From the NCBI GenBank assembly GCA_009993605.1, contig JAACTB010000007.1, positions 877,644 to 941,643 of the forward strand: a stretch of DNA of 64,000 nt, read 5' to 3'. Origin of the DNA: Erythrobacter sp. (GTDB taxonomy: Bacteria > Pseudomonadota > Alphaproteobacteria > Sphingomonadales > Sphingomonadaceae). Under the pieces are notes generated by a model. That model saw only the letters and a program-made list of their open reading frames with translations, was not told the DNA's origin and did not search any database. The translations under genes were made by a program, and so were the position numbers. This document shows positions 18,043-27,190 of the stretch, one piece after another. How positions within the stretch are numbered: position 1 is the stretch's first letter; the number at the start of each line of letters is the position of its first letter.

Positions 18043-18783
18043 TCATGCCCGCCCTTCGCCTCGTCGCGCCATCGCCAGCGCCGCCGCCAGATCGAGCCGC
18101 CCGTCATACAGCGCTCGCCCGGTGATCACGCCCTCGATCCCCTCGTGAGCGTGCAAAGACAATACATGGATATCGTCCAGCCCCTTCACCCCGCCGCTGG
18201 CGATCACCGGCATATCGGTCCGGCGCGCAAGGTCGAGCGTGGCGTCGATATTGCAGCCCTTGAGCAGCCCGTCGCGCCCGATATCGGTGAAAAGCAGCGA
18301 GGCGACGCCCGCATCCTCGAACCGGCGGGCCATGTCGTGGACGGGCACGTCGGACACTTCCGCCCAGCCCTCGGTCGCCACCATCCCGTCGCGCGCATCG
18401 ACCGCGACGACGATGCCGTTCTCCCACTCCTTCGCCATGTCCTTGACGAATTGCGGGTCCTTGAGGGCCGCCGATCCGATTACCAGCCGCGACACGCCCA
18501 GCGCGAACCAGCCCTCGACATCGGAAGGTTTGCGGATACCACCGCCCAATTGGACATGGCCGGGAAACGCCTCGACGATCCGCTCCACCGCAGCGCGATT
18601 GCGGCTCTCGCCCGCAAAGGCCCCGTCGAGATCGACCACATGCAAATGCTCGGCCCCGGCTTCCGCGAACAGCAACGCCTGCGCGGCGGGATCGTCGCCA
18701 TAGACGGTCGCGCGATCCATATCGCCTTCGGCGAGGCGCACCACCTGGCCGTTCTTCAAATCGATGGCAGGAAAGACGATCAT
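18043..18783 (-). CDS. hisA: ProFAR isomerase
   Basis: HisA isomerises ProFAR to PRFAR by an Amadori rearrangement. The 246-residue half-barrel duplicate starts MIVFPAIDLKNGQVVRL, with the catalytic aspartate in AIDLK and the second in FTDIGRDG; LGGGIRKP and VIASGGVKGLDDI are phosphate-binding loops. The start at 18783 is supported by homology; an in-frame extension upstream would run into hisH. It follows hisH by only 4 bases. Confidence 0.98.
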   Translation of the reverse strand: MIVFPAIDLKNGQVVRLAEGDMDRATVYGDDPAAQALLFAEAGAEHLHVVDLDGAFAGESRNRAAVERIVEAFPGHVQLGGGIRKPSDVEGWFALGVSRLVIGSAALKDPQFVKDMAKEWENGIVVAVDARDGMVATEGWAEVSDVPVHDMARRFEDAGVASLLFTDIGRDGLLKGCNIDATLDLARRTDMPVIASGGVKGLDDIHVLSLHAHEGIEGVITGRALYDGRLDLAAALAMARRGEGRA

Positions 18784-18787
18784 CGGG

Positions 18788-19414
18788 TCAGGGCCGCCAT
18801 GCGAGAAACCTTTCGAGCAATGCCAGCCCGTAGGCCTGGCTCTTTTCGGGATGGAACTGGACGCCGAGCAGATTGTCGCGCCCGACCGCCGCGACAAGGC
18901 CGCCGCCATGATCGGTCATGGCGATCACGTCGCGGCCATTGTCCGCGTGGAAATGGTAGGAATGGAGGAAATAGGCCTCGCCCGTCTCGATTACCGGATC
19001 CTCTTCGGCATGCGGGGTCAGCGCAACGTCGTTCCAGCCCATATGCGGGACCTTTACGCTCGCATCGATCGGTTCGATCGCGCGCACCTCGCCCGCGATC
19101 CAGTCGAGACCCGGCGTGGTCCCGTGTTCGAGCCCGCGCGTCGCGAGCAATTGCATTCCGACGCAGATGCCGAGGAAGGGCGCACCGCCGACCTGGACAC
19201 GCTCCGTCATCGCCTCGACAGCGCCAGTCTGCGCCCGCAACCCTTCGGCGCAGGCCTTGAACGAACCGACGCCGGGCAGGACGATCCGGTCGGCGCTGCG
19301 CAACACGTCCGGATCGGCGGTGACCGTCACTTCCGCCCCGACCTTGCGCAGCGCATTCTCGACCGAATGGAGATTGCCCGCGCCGTAATCGACGAGCGCA
19401 ACGCTTTCAGCCAC
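18788..19414 (-). CDS. hisH: Imidazole glycerol phosphate synthase glutaminase subunit
   Basis: Class I glutamine amidotransferase that supplies ammonia to HisF. The catalytic triad is visible: the nucleophile in [11 protein letters not shown] and the histidine and glutamate in VQFHPEKSQ. The N-terminus [18 protein letters not shown] is typical. The 208-residue length is normal. The start overlaps the hisB end by 8 bases, which suggests coupling. Confidence 0.98.
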   Translation of the reverse strand: MAESVALVDYGAGNLHSVENALRKVGAEVTVTADPDVLRSADRIVLPGVGSFKACAEGLRAQTGAVEAMTERVQVGGAPFLGICVGMQLLATRGLEHGTTPGLDWIAGEVRAIEPIDASVKVPHMGWNDVALTPHAEEDPVIETGEAYFLHSYHFHADNGRDVIAMTDHGGGLVAAVGRDNLLGVQFHPEKSQAYGLALLERFLAWRP

Positions 19415-20000
19415 CGAGCTGGCCCTTGGTGCTCGGGATCGCGCCGTGCTTGCGCGGATCGATCTCGACCGCCTGACGCATGGCGCGCGCGAAGCCCTTG
19501 TAGAGCGCTTCGCAGATATGGTGGTTATTGCTGCCGTAGATCAGCTCGCAATGCAGCGTGATGCCTGCCGTCTGCGCGACAGAGTGGAACCAGTGTTCGA
19601 TCAGCTCGGTATCCCACTCGCCCAGTTTGGTCTGCGTGAACCCCGCCTTCCAGACGAGCCACGGACGGCCCGAAATATCGAGCGCGACGCGCGCCAGCGT
19701 CTCGTCCATTGGGGAATAGGCCGTGCCGTAACGCGCGATCCCGCCCTTGTCGCCGAGCGCGTGGTTGATCGCCTGGCCCAAAGCCAGCGCGCTGTCCTCG
19801 GTCGTGTGATGCTGATCGACATGGAGATCCCCATCGACCTTCATCGTCACGTCGATCAGCGAATGGCGGCTGACCTGTTCGACCATGTGATCGAGAAAGC
19901 CGATCCCCGTCGCGATGTCGTATTGTCCCGTCCCGTCGAGATCGACCTCGACGAGGATCTTCGTTTCCGCGGTATTCCGCTCTATCCGGCCGGTGCGCAT
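19407..20000 (-). CDS. hisB: Imidazoleglycerol-phosphate dehydratase
   Basis: HisB dehydrates imidazole-glycerol phosphate to imidazole-acetol phosphate. The 197-residue monofunctional form contains the metal-binding signature motifs DQHHTTED and the second [11 protein letters not shown], with the GIGFLDHM start of the fold. The ATG at 20000 ([14 protein letters not shown]) fits the family; the reading frame stays open far upstream but that region lies over sspB on the other strand. It is the first visible gene of the his cluster; hisG, hisD, hisC and hisI are not here. Confidence 0.98.
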   Translation of the reverse strand: MRTGRIERNTAETKILVEVDLDGTGQYDIATGIGFLDHMVEQVSRHSLIDVTMKVDGDLHVDQHHTTEDSALALGQAINHALGDKGGIARYGTAYSPMDETLARVALDISGRPWLVWKAGFTQTKLGEWDTELIEHWFHSVAQTAGITLHCELIYGSNNHHICEALYKGFARAMRQAVEIDPRKHGAIPSTKGQLGG

Positions 20001-20081
20001 GGGGCGCGCTATAGAAGCTGTGCACGGCTTCGCAAGCATTCCGGCTTGACCGGCGCGCGACGCCGCTCCACCTAGCGCGCC

Positions 20082-20585
20082 ATGAGCGACGATCCGCCCG
20101 ACAGCCTGATCCCCTACGACGCCATCGTGCAGGAGGCCCTGCGCGCCGTGGTCGGCCGCGTGCTCGGCGAAATCGTCGCAGGCGGCAGCGAATTGCCCGG
20201 TGCCCACCACTTCTACATCACTTTCAAGACGCACGCCGCGGGCGTCAGCGTCCCGCCGTCCCTGCGCGAACGCTTCCCCGACGAGATGACCATCGTGCTG
20301 CAGAACAAGTTCTGGGATCTGAAGGTGGAGGAGGACCATTTCAGCGTCGGCCTCAGCTTCAACCAGATCCCCGCCGAACTCGTGATTCCCTACGCCGCGA
20401 TCACCCAGTTCGTCGATCCGGCGGTCGATTTCGGTCTCCAGTTCCAGGCGACGGTCGAAGGCATGGAGCCGACCGAGACCGACGATCCCGAAAATGACGG
20501 GGCGGAACAGGGCGATGGCCCGCCCGTTGTGGAAAGTGAAGACGGTTCGAACGTCGTCACGGTCGATTTCGGCCGCAAGAAATAA
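20082..20585 (+). CDS. sspB: SspB family ClpXP adaptor (stringent starvation protein B)
   Basis: A 167-residue SspB of the alphaproteobacterial type. It binds ssrA-tagged substrates and tethers them to ClpX for degradation. The tag-binding core ([24 protein letters not shown] and [18 protein letters not shown]) is followed by an acidic flexible linker and the C-terminal ClpX-binding tail [10 protein letters not shown]. It is divergent from hisB with an 81-base gap that must hold both promoters. Confidence 0.94.
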   Translation: MSDDPPDSLIPYDAIVQEALRAVVGRVLGEIVAGGSELPGAHHFYITFKTHAAGVSVPPSLRERFPDEMTIVLQNKFWDLKVEEDHFSVGLSFNQIPAELVIPYAAITQFVDPAVDFGLQFQATVEGMEPTETDDPENDGAEQGDGPPVVESEDGSNVVTVDFGRKK

Positions 20586-20621
20586 GGGCGCACGCAGACT
20601 GCGCCATACAGGGGCAGTAGC

Positions 20622-21035
20622 ATGGTAAAACACGTTAGCGCATACGGGGCCAATGCGGTCGACAGGGCACGGGCGAAAGCGCCCGGGAAGACCGAAGGCA
20701 TGCCCGGGCCGACGCACAATCCCGCCACCAATCTTCTGATGGCCGATGTCGTGATCCGCGCCGGATCCTATGTCGCGCGCCGCGCGATCGAGAAGGGGAT
20801 CCTGCGCGGCCGCTATGGCAAGGACGTGGCGCGCGACATCGTGCGCAACAAGACGCTCGGCCAATCGCTGTTCAGCTACGGCCTCGCCAAGCTCGCCACC
20901 AAGAACCTGCCCGGCGCGGTGATCGTGGGCGGCGGCGCTTTGGTCAAAACCCTCTACGATCGGCGCAAGAGCCGGGGCAGCCAGCGCCGCGAAGGGGATC
21001 GCGAGCTGATCGAACAGGCCCACCGCGACGACTGA
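20622..21035 (+). CDS. Conserved hypothetical protein, membrane-associated helix
   Basis: A 137-residue basic protein. A hydrophobic stretch around residues 95-112 ([18 protein letters not shown]) could lie in or on the membrane; the segment before it ([33 protein letters not shown]) is amphipathic and basic, and the end is highly charged. Similar small proteins occur in sphingomonads beside sspB and gmk, but I recognise no named family. It lies 36 bases after sspB and 73 bases before gmk. Confidence 0.75.
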   Translation: MVKHVSAYGANAVDRARAKAPGKTEGMPGPTHNPATNLLMADVVIRAGSYVARRAIEKGILRGRYGKDVARDIVRNKTLGQSLFSYGLAKLATKNLPGAVIVGGGALVKTLYDRRKSRGSQRREGDRELIEQAHRDD

Positions 21036-21108
21036 TCGAGGGCGAGCCTTGAGGCTTATCGACATCCTGTGACTTGATTCGCGGGTGCTGGGCGTTTCAT
21101 AGGCCCGC

Positions 21109-21771
21109 ATGGCCGAATCTGCTTCCCCATCCTCTCTCCACCCCGACGCCGACCTTCATCGGCGCGGACTGATGTTCATCCTGTCCTCGCCCAGCGGGGC
21201 AGGTAAAACCACGATCAGCCGGATGCTGCTCGACGCGGACGAGGAAATCCGCCTCTCGGTGAGCGTGACCACGCGCCAGCCGCGTCCGGGGGAGATCGAG
21301 GGCGTCCATTACCACTTCGTCAGCGACGCGGAATTCGACGCGATGATCGATGAGGACGATTTCTACGAATGGGCCCCGGTCTTCGGCCATCGTTACGGCA
21401 CGCCCAAGGGGCGCATCCGCACCGCGCTGAAACAGGGCCAGGATTTTCTCTTCGATATCGACTGGCAGGGCACGCAGCAGCTCTACCAGAAGGACCAGCA
21501 GGACGTGGTCCGCGTCTTCATCCTGCCGCCCAGCATCGCCGAGCTGCGCCGCCGCCTGGAAGGGCGCGCCACCGACGACATGGGAACGATCGACGCGCGC
21601 ATGGATCGCGCCCGCAGCGAGATCAGCCACTGGGACGCCTACGATTACGTGGTGATCAACGACGATGTCGACAGCTGCTTCGCCAAGGTGCGCGAAATCC
21701 TCCATGCCGAACGGATGAAGCGCCAGCGCCAGACCGGCCTCATTCCCTTCGTGCGCGAATTGATGACCTGA
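21109..21771 (+). CDS. gmk: Guanylate kinase
   Basis: Phosphorylates GMP to GDP. The 220-residue protein has the P-loop [10 protein letters not shown], the GMP-binding region [22 protein letters not shown], the [13 protein letters not shown] loop and the lid [13 protein letters not shown]. The first 20 residues extend the usual start; a second methionine (residue 22, MFILSSP) is an alternative, but the upstream start keeps common alphaproteobacterial length. It is followed 4 bases later by a regulatory gene. Confidence 0.97.
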   Translation: MAESASPSSLHPDADLHRRGLMFILSSPSGAGKTTISRMLLDADEEIRLSVSVTTRQPRPGEIEGVHYHFVSDAEFDAMIDEDDFYEWAPVFGHRYGTPKGRIRTALKQGQDFLFDIDWQGTQQLYQKDQQDVVRVFILPPSIAELRRRLEGRATDDMGTIDARMDRARSEISHWDAYDYVVINDDVDSCFAKVREILHAERMKRQRQTGLIPFVRELMT

Positions 21772-21775
21772 TCCG

Positions 21776-22615
21776 ATGAGCGATGGGACCGACGCCTCGA
21801 TCGAAACCCTGACCGATCGCGAACGGGTGGTGTTGCGTTTGCTGCTGGCCGGGCACACCGCGAAGTCGGCCGCCAACGAACTCGATCTGTCGGTCCACAC
21901 GATCAACGATTACCTGCGCGAAGCCCGCAGAAAACTTGGGGTATCGAGCAGCCGGGAGGCCGCAAGAATCTTGGGGGAACAGGATAGCGAGGCCCCCCAA
22001 AATCGCGCGCCCGACGAAATCGGGATGGGCGCGGCCACCCATCACGACGATCATGCGAAGCCATCAGCAACACCGGGAGCGCGATCCTATCGCCCCTGGA
22101 TCATTGGAGGTTTAGCAATGTCGACAGCCGCAATCGCAGCAGCACTCGCCCTTACCACTCTCGCGCCGTCGGACACGCCGCCGGACACGCCGCCGGACAC
22201 AGGCGCCGCGAGTAAAGTCGTGCCTGCCGAGGAAATCGTGAGGGGAGAAAATCAGATGGAAGCCGATCTGCGCGAAACCGCCCTCGCTCTCGACGCCGCA
22301 CGCTCCTTCGCGCGCCATATCGATGCAGGCGACTACACCGCCAGCTGGGCCGAGGCGGGATCCATGTTCAAGCAGGCGGTGACCGCCGATGCGTGGGCCG
22401 CTCAGGCGGCGCCGATCCGCGAGCCGTTGGGAGCAATGGTCAGCCGTACGGAGAAATCGATCGAGAGCCAGACCGAACTGCCCGGCGCACCGCGCGGCGA
22501 ATACCGGCTGATCTCGTTCGACACGGATTTCTCCAACGCATCGGGCCGCAGCGAAACCTTTGTCATGGCGAAGGAAGACGGTCGCTGGGGCGTGGTTGGC
22601 TACTTCATCCGCTGA
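21776..22615 (+). CDS. LuxR-type HTH protein with one transmembrane helix and DUF4019-like periplasmic domain
   Basis: A 279-residue fusion. Residues about 8-66 form a GerE/LuxR helix-turn-helix (LTDRERVVLRLLLAGHTAKSA, then ELDLSVHTINDYLREARRKLG). One transmembrane helix spans residues about 108-130. A short tandem repeat (PPDT three times) leads to a C-terminal domain (about 168-275) of DUF4019 type (AARSFARHIDAGDYTASWAE.. and the ending DGRWGVVGYFIR). The order implies a membrane-anchored DNA-binding protein with a periplasmic sensor, like ToxR in topology. Targets unknown. It starts 4 bases after gmk. Confidence 0.82.
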   Translation: MSDGTDASIETLTDRERVVLRLLLAGHTAKSAANELDLSVHTINDYLREARRKLGVSSSREAARILGEQDSEAPQNRAPDEIGMGAATHHDDHAKPSATPGARSYRPWIIGGLAMSTAAIAAALALTTLAPSDTPPDTPPDTGAASKVVPAEEIVRGENQMEADLRETALALDAARSFARHIDAGDYTASWAEAGSMFKQAVTADAWAAQAAPIREPLGAMVSRTEKSIESQTELPGAPRGEYRLISFDTDFSNASGRSETFVMAKEDGRWGVVGYFIR

Positions 22616-22636
22616 AGGAGTGTTCCCCACAAGCTA

Positions 22637-22675
22637 GCGGGCCGGAGGCGATCAGCCTGCGGCCCGCTTTCGTTT
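22637..22675 (+). terminator. Intrinsic terminator after the LuxR-DUF4019 gene
   Basis: Stem GCGGGCCG/CGGCCCGC plus inner AGGC/GCCT with a GATCA loop, followed by TTTCGTTT. It ends the gmk-regulator unit and may also serve the convergent PAS-HTH gene. Confidence 0.75.
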
Positions 22676-22714
22676 GAGAGAGGCGGTTACGGGGCCTCGC
22701 GATACTGCCCCGCG

Positions 22715-23419
22715 TCAAGCGCGATTGGCGCGATCCGGAAATGGCACGACCGTCGCGCGCTGTTCTTCATGGGGCAGCCAGCGCACGCCGTTGACAGTGC
22801 CGTTTTCGCTCAGCAGGTCGAGCCGTGCATTGGAGAGGGTGCGCATGAGGCGTTGCATGGTCGAACGCTGGGTCGATTGCTTCGCGCCATCGCTCTCCAT
22901 CCGCCGGACGGTCGATCTCGACAAGCCGGCTTCTTGTGCCAAATCTTCCGCTGACCAGCCGAGCATCGCCCGGGCCGCTCGCAGAGCTGCGGGATGGATT
23001 GCGACGACCGCGGTCGGATCGGCCCGCGAAACCGGCGCAACGGCGGTTGGCCGCATTCGATGAGCCATGCGAAGGACCATTCCGATCCAGGCGCTGACAT
23101 TGCCATCGCCGTCGAATTCTGGAACTCCGCGCGCGTTGTACCAGCGGTATGAACCATCCTGCACCTTCACGCGGAATTCCGTGTTGTATTCGATGCCGTG
23201 GTCGAGCGCGCTCTTCCAGGCTTCGCCCGCGCGCTGCACATCCTCGGGATGAAGCTTTTCGAGCCATCCCGCCCCCTGCGCCTCGGACGGGTTCTGGCCG
23301 GTGATTTCCTCCCAGCCCGACAATCGCACGAGACGACCGCTCGCGTCAGTTTCGAACACGCCGGCAGCCGCACCTGCGACCAATTTGATCAATTGTTGAT
23401 GGGTCATCCGATCGGGCAT
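22715..23419 (-). CDS. PAS domain and XRE-type helix-turn-helix regulator
   Basis: A 234-residue protein with an N-terminal PAS domain (about residues 8-120: GVFETDASGRLVRLSGWEEITG.. to VQDGSYRWYNARGVPEFDGDGN) and a C-terminal helix-turn-helix of Cro/C1 type (about 142-200: RAARAMLGWSAEDLAQEAGLS, then STVRRMES). A small-molecule- or redox-sensing transcription factor is likely. No heme or flavin residue can be assigned. It is divergent from a 73-residue ORF, separated by 153 bases. Confidence 0.83.
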   Translation of the reverse strand: MPDRMTHQQLIKLVAGAAAGVFETDASGRLVRLSGWEEITGQNPSEAQGAGWLEKLHPEDVQRAGEAWKSALDHGIEYNTEFRVKVQDGSYRWYNARGVPEFDGDGNVSAWIGMVLRMAHRMRPTAVAPVSRADPTAVVAIHPAALRAARAMLGWSAEDLAQEAGLSRSTVRRMESDGAKQSTQRSTMQRLMRTLSNARLDLLSENGTVNGVRWLPHEEQRATVVPFPDRANRA

Positions 23420-23572
23420 GGCGCAAACCTACCACACTCCCTCAAAATGCTCCAACAACAATCGGCCTTTTGACGCAAAATGCATGTTAAGGGTTATTTT
23501 TGACTCCCCTTTGCTGCAAAAAAGGCATAGCGAAATCAATAAGGTCTATTCGGGAGAGAGGAGCGGACCATT

Positions 23573-23794
23573 ATGCCACCTGACGGTATCGTCACCATGT
23601 CCGAGAAGGAGATGATTCACCGGATCCGCAATCTCGAGCAGATCAACGAATTCCTGATCCGGTTTCTCATGGATGTTAGCAGCCAGCTCGATGCCGCCCT
23701 GGGTGAGGACGGACTGAAAAGCGATGTTTCGGCGCTCGCCGTTGCGCGCGAGCGCACCTTGCGCCTACGCCAGCGGATCACGATCACTAGCTAG
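23573..23794 (+). CDS. Small hypothetical protein, helical
   Basis: A 73-residue protein divergent from the PAS-HTH gene. The start at 23573 has GAGGAG 9 bases upstream; an internal ATG at 23597 is an alternative. The sequence has a heptad-like helical segment (EMIHRIRNLEQINEFLIRFLMDV) and ends in RERTLRLRQRITITS. It could be a helical dimer or a partner of the neighbouring regulator. I do not recognise it. Confidence 0.6.
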   Translation: MPPDGIVTMSEKEMIHRIRNLEQINEFLIRFLMDVSSQLDAALGEDGLKSDVSALAVARERTLRLRQRITITS

Positions 23795-23881
23795 GGTTCG
23801 TCCCCGCATAGGGGTTGGAAATTTCGAATCGGACGGCTCGGGGCCTCGGAAACGGCCCCTCGCCATCGTCTCGATAGATGA

Positions 23882-24688
23882 TCAGTTACCGCCCGAAGGA
23901 TCCGCGAAATGGGTGGGAAGAAGGGCGTTGACGATGCCGCCGTCCACGGTCAGCGTTTCGCCGATCGTGTAATCGCCCGCCCGGCTGGCGAGATAGACTG
24001 CGGTCCCGCCCATATCCAGTTTGTCGCCCACGCGCTTGCTCGGAATGCCCTTGGCGCTCTGCTCCTCCATGTCGCGCGCGACCTTGTTCATGTTCGACGG
24101 GAACGCGCCCGGAGCCAGGCTGGTGACATAGATATGATCGCGCACCAGCCGCGCCGCCATACGCCGCGTCAGGTGGATAAGCGCGGCTTTCGAGGCCTGA
24201 TAGCTGTAGGTCTCCCACGGGTTGACGCGCTGCCCGTCGATCGAGGTGATGTTGATGACCTTGGCGGGGCGATCCGCGCTTGCCGCGGCGGTGAGCAGCG
24301 TGTGGAGCTTCTGCGTCAGGAAGAACGGCGTCTTGACGTTCAGATCCATGACCTTGTCCCAGCCGGCTTCGGGGAACTCGGCATAGTCGGCCCCCCAGGC
24401 GGCACCGGCATTGTTGACGAGGATATCGAGCTTATCCTCCTTGGACGACAATTCCGAGACCAGGTCGTCGATGCCCTCCATCGTGGAGATGTCGCCCTGG
24501 ATCGGCACGACCCGCTCGCCCAGTTCCTCGGCAGTCTCGTGCAGCTCGCCGCCCTTGCGCGCGGTGATGTAGACCCGCTCGATCCCGGCAGCGAGGAATC
24601 CTTCGACGATCATGCGGCCGATCCCGCGGCTCCCGCCGGTGACGAGCGCCGTGCGCCCCTTCAGGCTGAAAAGGTCTTCGAGGGTCAT
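23882..24688 (-). CDS. Short-chain dehydrogenase/reductase
   Basis: NAD(P)-dependent oxidoreductase of 268 residues: cofactor motif TGGSRGIGRM, NNAGAAWGADY, catalytic serine in NITSIDG and YQASK. The fold end EVLTVDGG-like (ETLTVDGGIV) is classical SDR. The form is similar to beta-ketoacyl or RhlG-like reductases. Located 37 bases after the acyl-CoA dehydrogenase gene on the same strand, so a role in acyl-CoA or alcohol/ketone catabolism is plausible but not proven. Confidence 0.9.
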   Translation of the reverse strand: MTLEDLFSLKGRTALVTGGSRGIGRMIVEGFLAAGIERVYITARKGGELHETAEELGERVVPIQGDISTMEGIDDLVSELSSKEDKLDILVNNAGAAWGADYAEFPEAGWDKVMDLNVKTPFFLTQKLHTLLTAAASADRPAKVINITSIDGQRVNPWETYSYQASKAALIHLTRRMAARLVRDHIYVTSLAPGAFPSNMNKVARDMEEQSAKGIPSKRVGDKLDMGGTAVYLASRAGDYTIGETLTVDGGIVNALLPTHFADPSGGN

Positions 24689-24725
24689 GTCTTGTCTCCT
24701 TGCCCCGTCGGGCGGTGCGTGTCTC

Positions 24726-25865
24726 TTAGTATCCGCTCAGTTCCGCGACGCGGTTGGCGTGGTAATACTGGTCGCCGAGGAATTCCTGCAGCGCACGGTC
24801 GCGCTTCATATAGAGGCCGATATCGTATTCGTCGGTCATGCCGATGCCGCCATGCATCTGCACGCCTTCCCGCACGGCGAGGCCTGCCGCCTTGGCGACC
24901 TTGGCCTTGGCGACGCTCGCCATCAGCTCGGCCTTTTCGCTGCCGCCGTCGAGCAGTTGCGCAGCCTTGATCGTCACCGCACGCGCGATCTCGACTTCGG
25001 AATAGAGATGGGCGGCCCGGTGCTGAAGCGCCTGGAACTCGCCGATCAGCCTGCCGAACTGCTTGCGCTGCTTCAGATAATCGACGGTCATGTCCATCGC
25101 CCCGCGCGCCACGCCGACGCCTTCGGCAGCCGCGCCGACGCGCCCTGCGGTGAGCATGGCGTTCAGAACCGCACGTCCGCCATCGACCTCGCCGATCACA
25201 GCATCGCCATCCAGTTCGACACCGTCGAATGTGATGTGGCTCGCCATCGAGCTGTCGACCAGGCGCACGCTGTCATGGCTCATGCCGCTGGCATCCTGCG
25301 GAACAGCGAAGAGCGTCACGCCGTCCTCGTCGCTATCGCTGCCCGAGGTGCGCGCGGCGACAACGATCATCTCGGCGCTGGCACCGTAGACGACGAAATC
25401 CTTCTTGCCCGACAGGCGGAAGCCGTTGCCCGATTTCTCGGCTTTGCAGGCGATCCGTTCGGGGCGGTGCTTGGGGCCTTCGTCGATGGCGACGGCATAG
25501 ACCTTTTCGCCAGCGACCATGTCGGGAAGCCAGCGGGTTTTGACGTCGTCGCTACCGTGTTGCAGTGCCGTTGCAGCGAGCACGGAAGAGGACAGGAAGG
25601 GCGACGGCGTCAGATTGCGGCCGATCTCTTCGAGCACGATGCCCGCTTCGACATGGCCCATGTCGAGCCCGCCATGGTCTTCGCCCACCAGAATGCCGGT
25701 GAAGCCCATCTCGGCGAACTGCTTCCACAATTCGTGGCCGAAGCCGTCCTTGCAATTGCGATCGCGCCAGTGGCGCAATTGTTTCTGGATGCCGCCCTGT
25801 TCGGCCATGAACTGTTCGGCGGTTTCGGCGAGCATCGCCTGATCTTCGTCATGATAAAGTGGCAT
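24726..25865 (-). CDS. Acyl-CoA dehydrogenase family protein
   Basis: FAD flavoprotein of 379 residues with the family's N-terminal helical, middle beta and C-terminal helical domains (LVGEDHGGLDMGHVEAGIVLEEIG; later RKQFGRLIGEFQALQHRAAHLY and QMHGGIGMTDEYDIGLYMKR). The position that usually bears the catalytic glutamate is not conserved in an obvious way, typical of one subunit of the heteromeric acyl-CoA dehydrogenases. It is next to a second dehydrogenase gene and an SDR, suggesting a heterotetrameric enzyme. Confidence 0.92.
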   Translation of the reverse strand: MPLYHDEDQAMLAETAEQFMAEQGGIQKQLRHWRDRNCKDGFGHELWKQFAEMGFTGILVGEDHGGLDMGHVEAGIVLEEIGRNLTPSPFLSSSVLAATALQHGSDDVKTRWLPDMVAGEKVYAVAIDEGPKHRPERIACKAEKSGNGFRLSGKKDFVVYGASAEMIVVAARTSGSDSDEDGVTLFAVPQDASGMSHDSVRLVDSSMASHITFDGVELDGDAVIGEVDGGRAVLNAMLTAGRVGAAAEGVGVARGAMDMTVDYLKQRKQFGRLIGEFQALQHRAAHLYSEVEIARAVTIKAAQLLDGGSEKAELMASVAKAKVAKAAGLAVREGVQMHGGIGMTDEYDIGLYMKRDRALQEFLGDQYYHANRVAELSGY

Positions 25866-25881
25866 AATTCAGCCTTTATAT

Positions 25882-25961
25882 CGTCATCCGGGCGCAGGCC
25901 GGGATTGGGTGCGCGCATATCGGACGATGCCGACAACGCCCCGGCTTTCGCCGGGGCGACG
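25882..25961. repeat. Palindromic intergenic repeat with CGTC/GACG ends
   Basis: The element starts CGTCATCCGGGCGCAGGC and ends CCGGGGCGACG. It contains a perfect hairpin CCCCGGC-TTTC-GCCGGGG-type stem at its right and a second G+C hairpin (CCGGGCGCAGGCCGGG-like) at its left, separated by a variable middle. Elements of this form are widespread between genes in sphingomonads. It lies between two acyl-CoA dehydrogenase genes of one strand, so it would be transcribed within that operon. Confidence 0.6.
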
Positions 25962-25976
25962 CGATTGAAAAAAGTC

Positions 25977-27155
25977 TCAGGCCCCCGGCAGGTCGAGGAT
26001 GCGCTTCGAAATGACGTTCAGCATCACCTCGCTGGTGCCGCCTTCGATGCTGTTCGCCTTGGTGCGCAGCCAGCCGCGCGCGGTCTTGCCGCCGCTGGTC
26101 TCCTCGCTCTCCCATTCGAGAGCGCGGCTGCCGCCTGCCGCCATCAGCAATTCATGACGGCGCTTGTTCAGCTCGGTCCCGGCATATTTGAGCATGTTCG
26201 GCTGGGCGGGATGGCCCTTATTGACCTTGAGCTCGTCCATGAACTTTTCGCTCATCGCGGTGAAGGACAGCGCGTCGACATCGAACATCGCCATTTCCGC
26301 GCGGAGAACCGGATCGAGTTCGCCCTGCCGGCTGGTCGCCGCGCCGAGCGAGGAGGCGCGATCGCCGCCGCCCGTCGCCGAAATCATCTCGCGCTCGTGG
26401 CCGAGCAGATATTTGGCGACATCCCAGCCGCGATTGATCTCGCCGACATAGCCGGGAATGTCCTCGCCATAGCTTTTCGGCACCTTCACATCGTCCATGA
26501 AGGTTTCGCAGAAGGGGCTGTTGCCGCTGATCAGCTTGATCGGCTTGGTCGAGACGCCGTCATTCGCCATGTCGAACAGCATGAAGGTGATACCCTGATA
26601 CTTGTTCTCCTTGTCGGTGCGGACGAGGCAGAAGATCCAGTCCGCCTCGTCGGCATAGGAGGTCCAAATCTTCTGGCCGTTGACGATCCAGTGATCGCCC
26701 TTGTCTTCCCCGTAGGTCTGCATCGAAACGAGGTCGGACCCGCTGCCCGGCTCGGAATAGCCCTGGCACCAGCGGATTTCGCCGCGCGCGATTTCGTTGA
26801 GAAAGCGCTGCTTCTGCCCCTCGGTCCCAAAATGCAGCAGCGCCGGGCCGAGCATCCAGATGCCGAAGCTCGACAGCGGCGGGCGTGCCCCGATGCGCGC
26901 CATTTCCTGGCGCAGGATCTTGCCTTCCGCCGGCGTCAGGCCCGCGCCGCCATATTCCTTGGGCCATTCGGGCACGGTGTAGCCCTTGTCGCGGCAGGCT
27001 TCGAACCAGGCCTTCTGCGCATCGTTCTTGAAGCTTGCGTTGCGGCCGCCCCAATAAACGTCCTCTTCATCGCGCACGGGCTGGCGCATTTCGGGCGGGC
27101 AATTGGCTTCCAGCCAGTCGCGCACTTCGCTGCGAAAGCTTTCGGGATCGGACAT
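25977..27155 (-). CDS. Acyl-CoA dehydrogenase family protein
   Basis: A 392-residue flavoprotein with the family's GGAGLTPAEGKILRQEMARIG, GYSEPGSGSDLVSMQT (FAD/substrate region) and IEGGTSEVMLNVISKRIL ending. The start at 27155 (MSDPESFRSEVRDW) removes an upstream in-frame stretch with no homology. The form resembles FadE17/FadE26-type proteins that pair with a second dehydrogenase, here the adjacent gene. A MerR/LiuR-like palindrome lies about 36 bases upstream and may control the unit. Confidence 0.93.
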   Translation of the reverse strand: MSDPESFRSEVRDWLEANCPPEMRQPVRDEEDVYWGGRNASFKNDAQKAWFEACRDKGYTVPEWPKEYGGAGLTPAEGKILRQEMARIGARPPLSSFGIWMLGPALLHFGTEGQKQRFLNEIARGEIRWCQGYSEPGSGSDLVSMQTYGEDKGDHWIVNGQKIWTSYADEADWIFCLVRTDKENKYQGITFMLFDMANDGVSTKPIKLISGNSPFCETFMDDVKVPKSYGEDIPGYVGEINRGWDVAKYLLGHEREMISATGGGDRASSLGAATSRQGELDPVLRAEMAMFDVDALSFTAMSEKFMDELKVNKGHPAQPNMLKYAGTELNKRRHELLMAAGGSRALEWESEETSGGKTARGWLRTKANSIEGGTSEVMLNVISKRILDLPGA

Positions 27156-27190
27156 TTTTGGGGCCTCTCTCTCGTTTTCGACTCTGTTCG

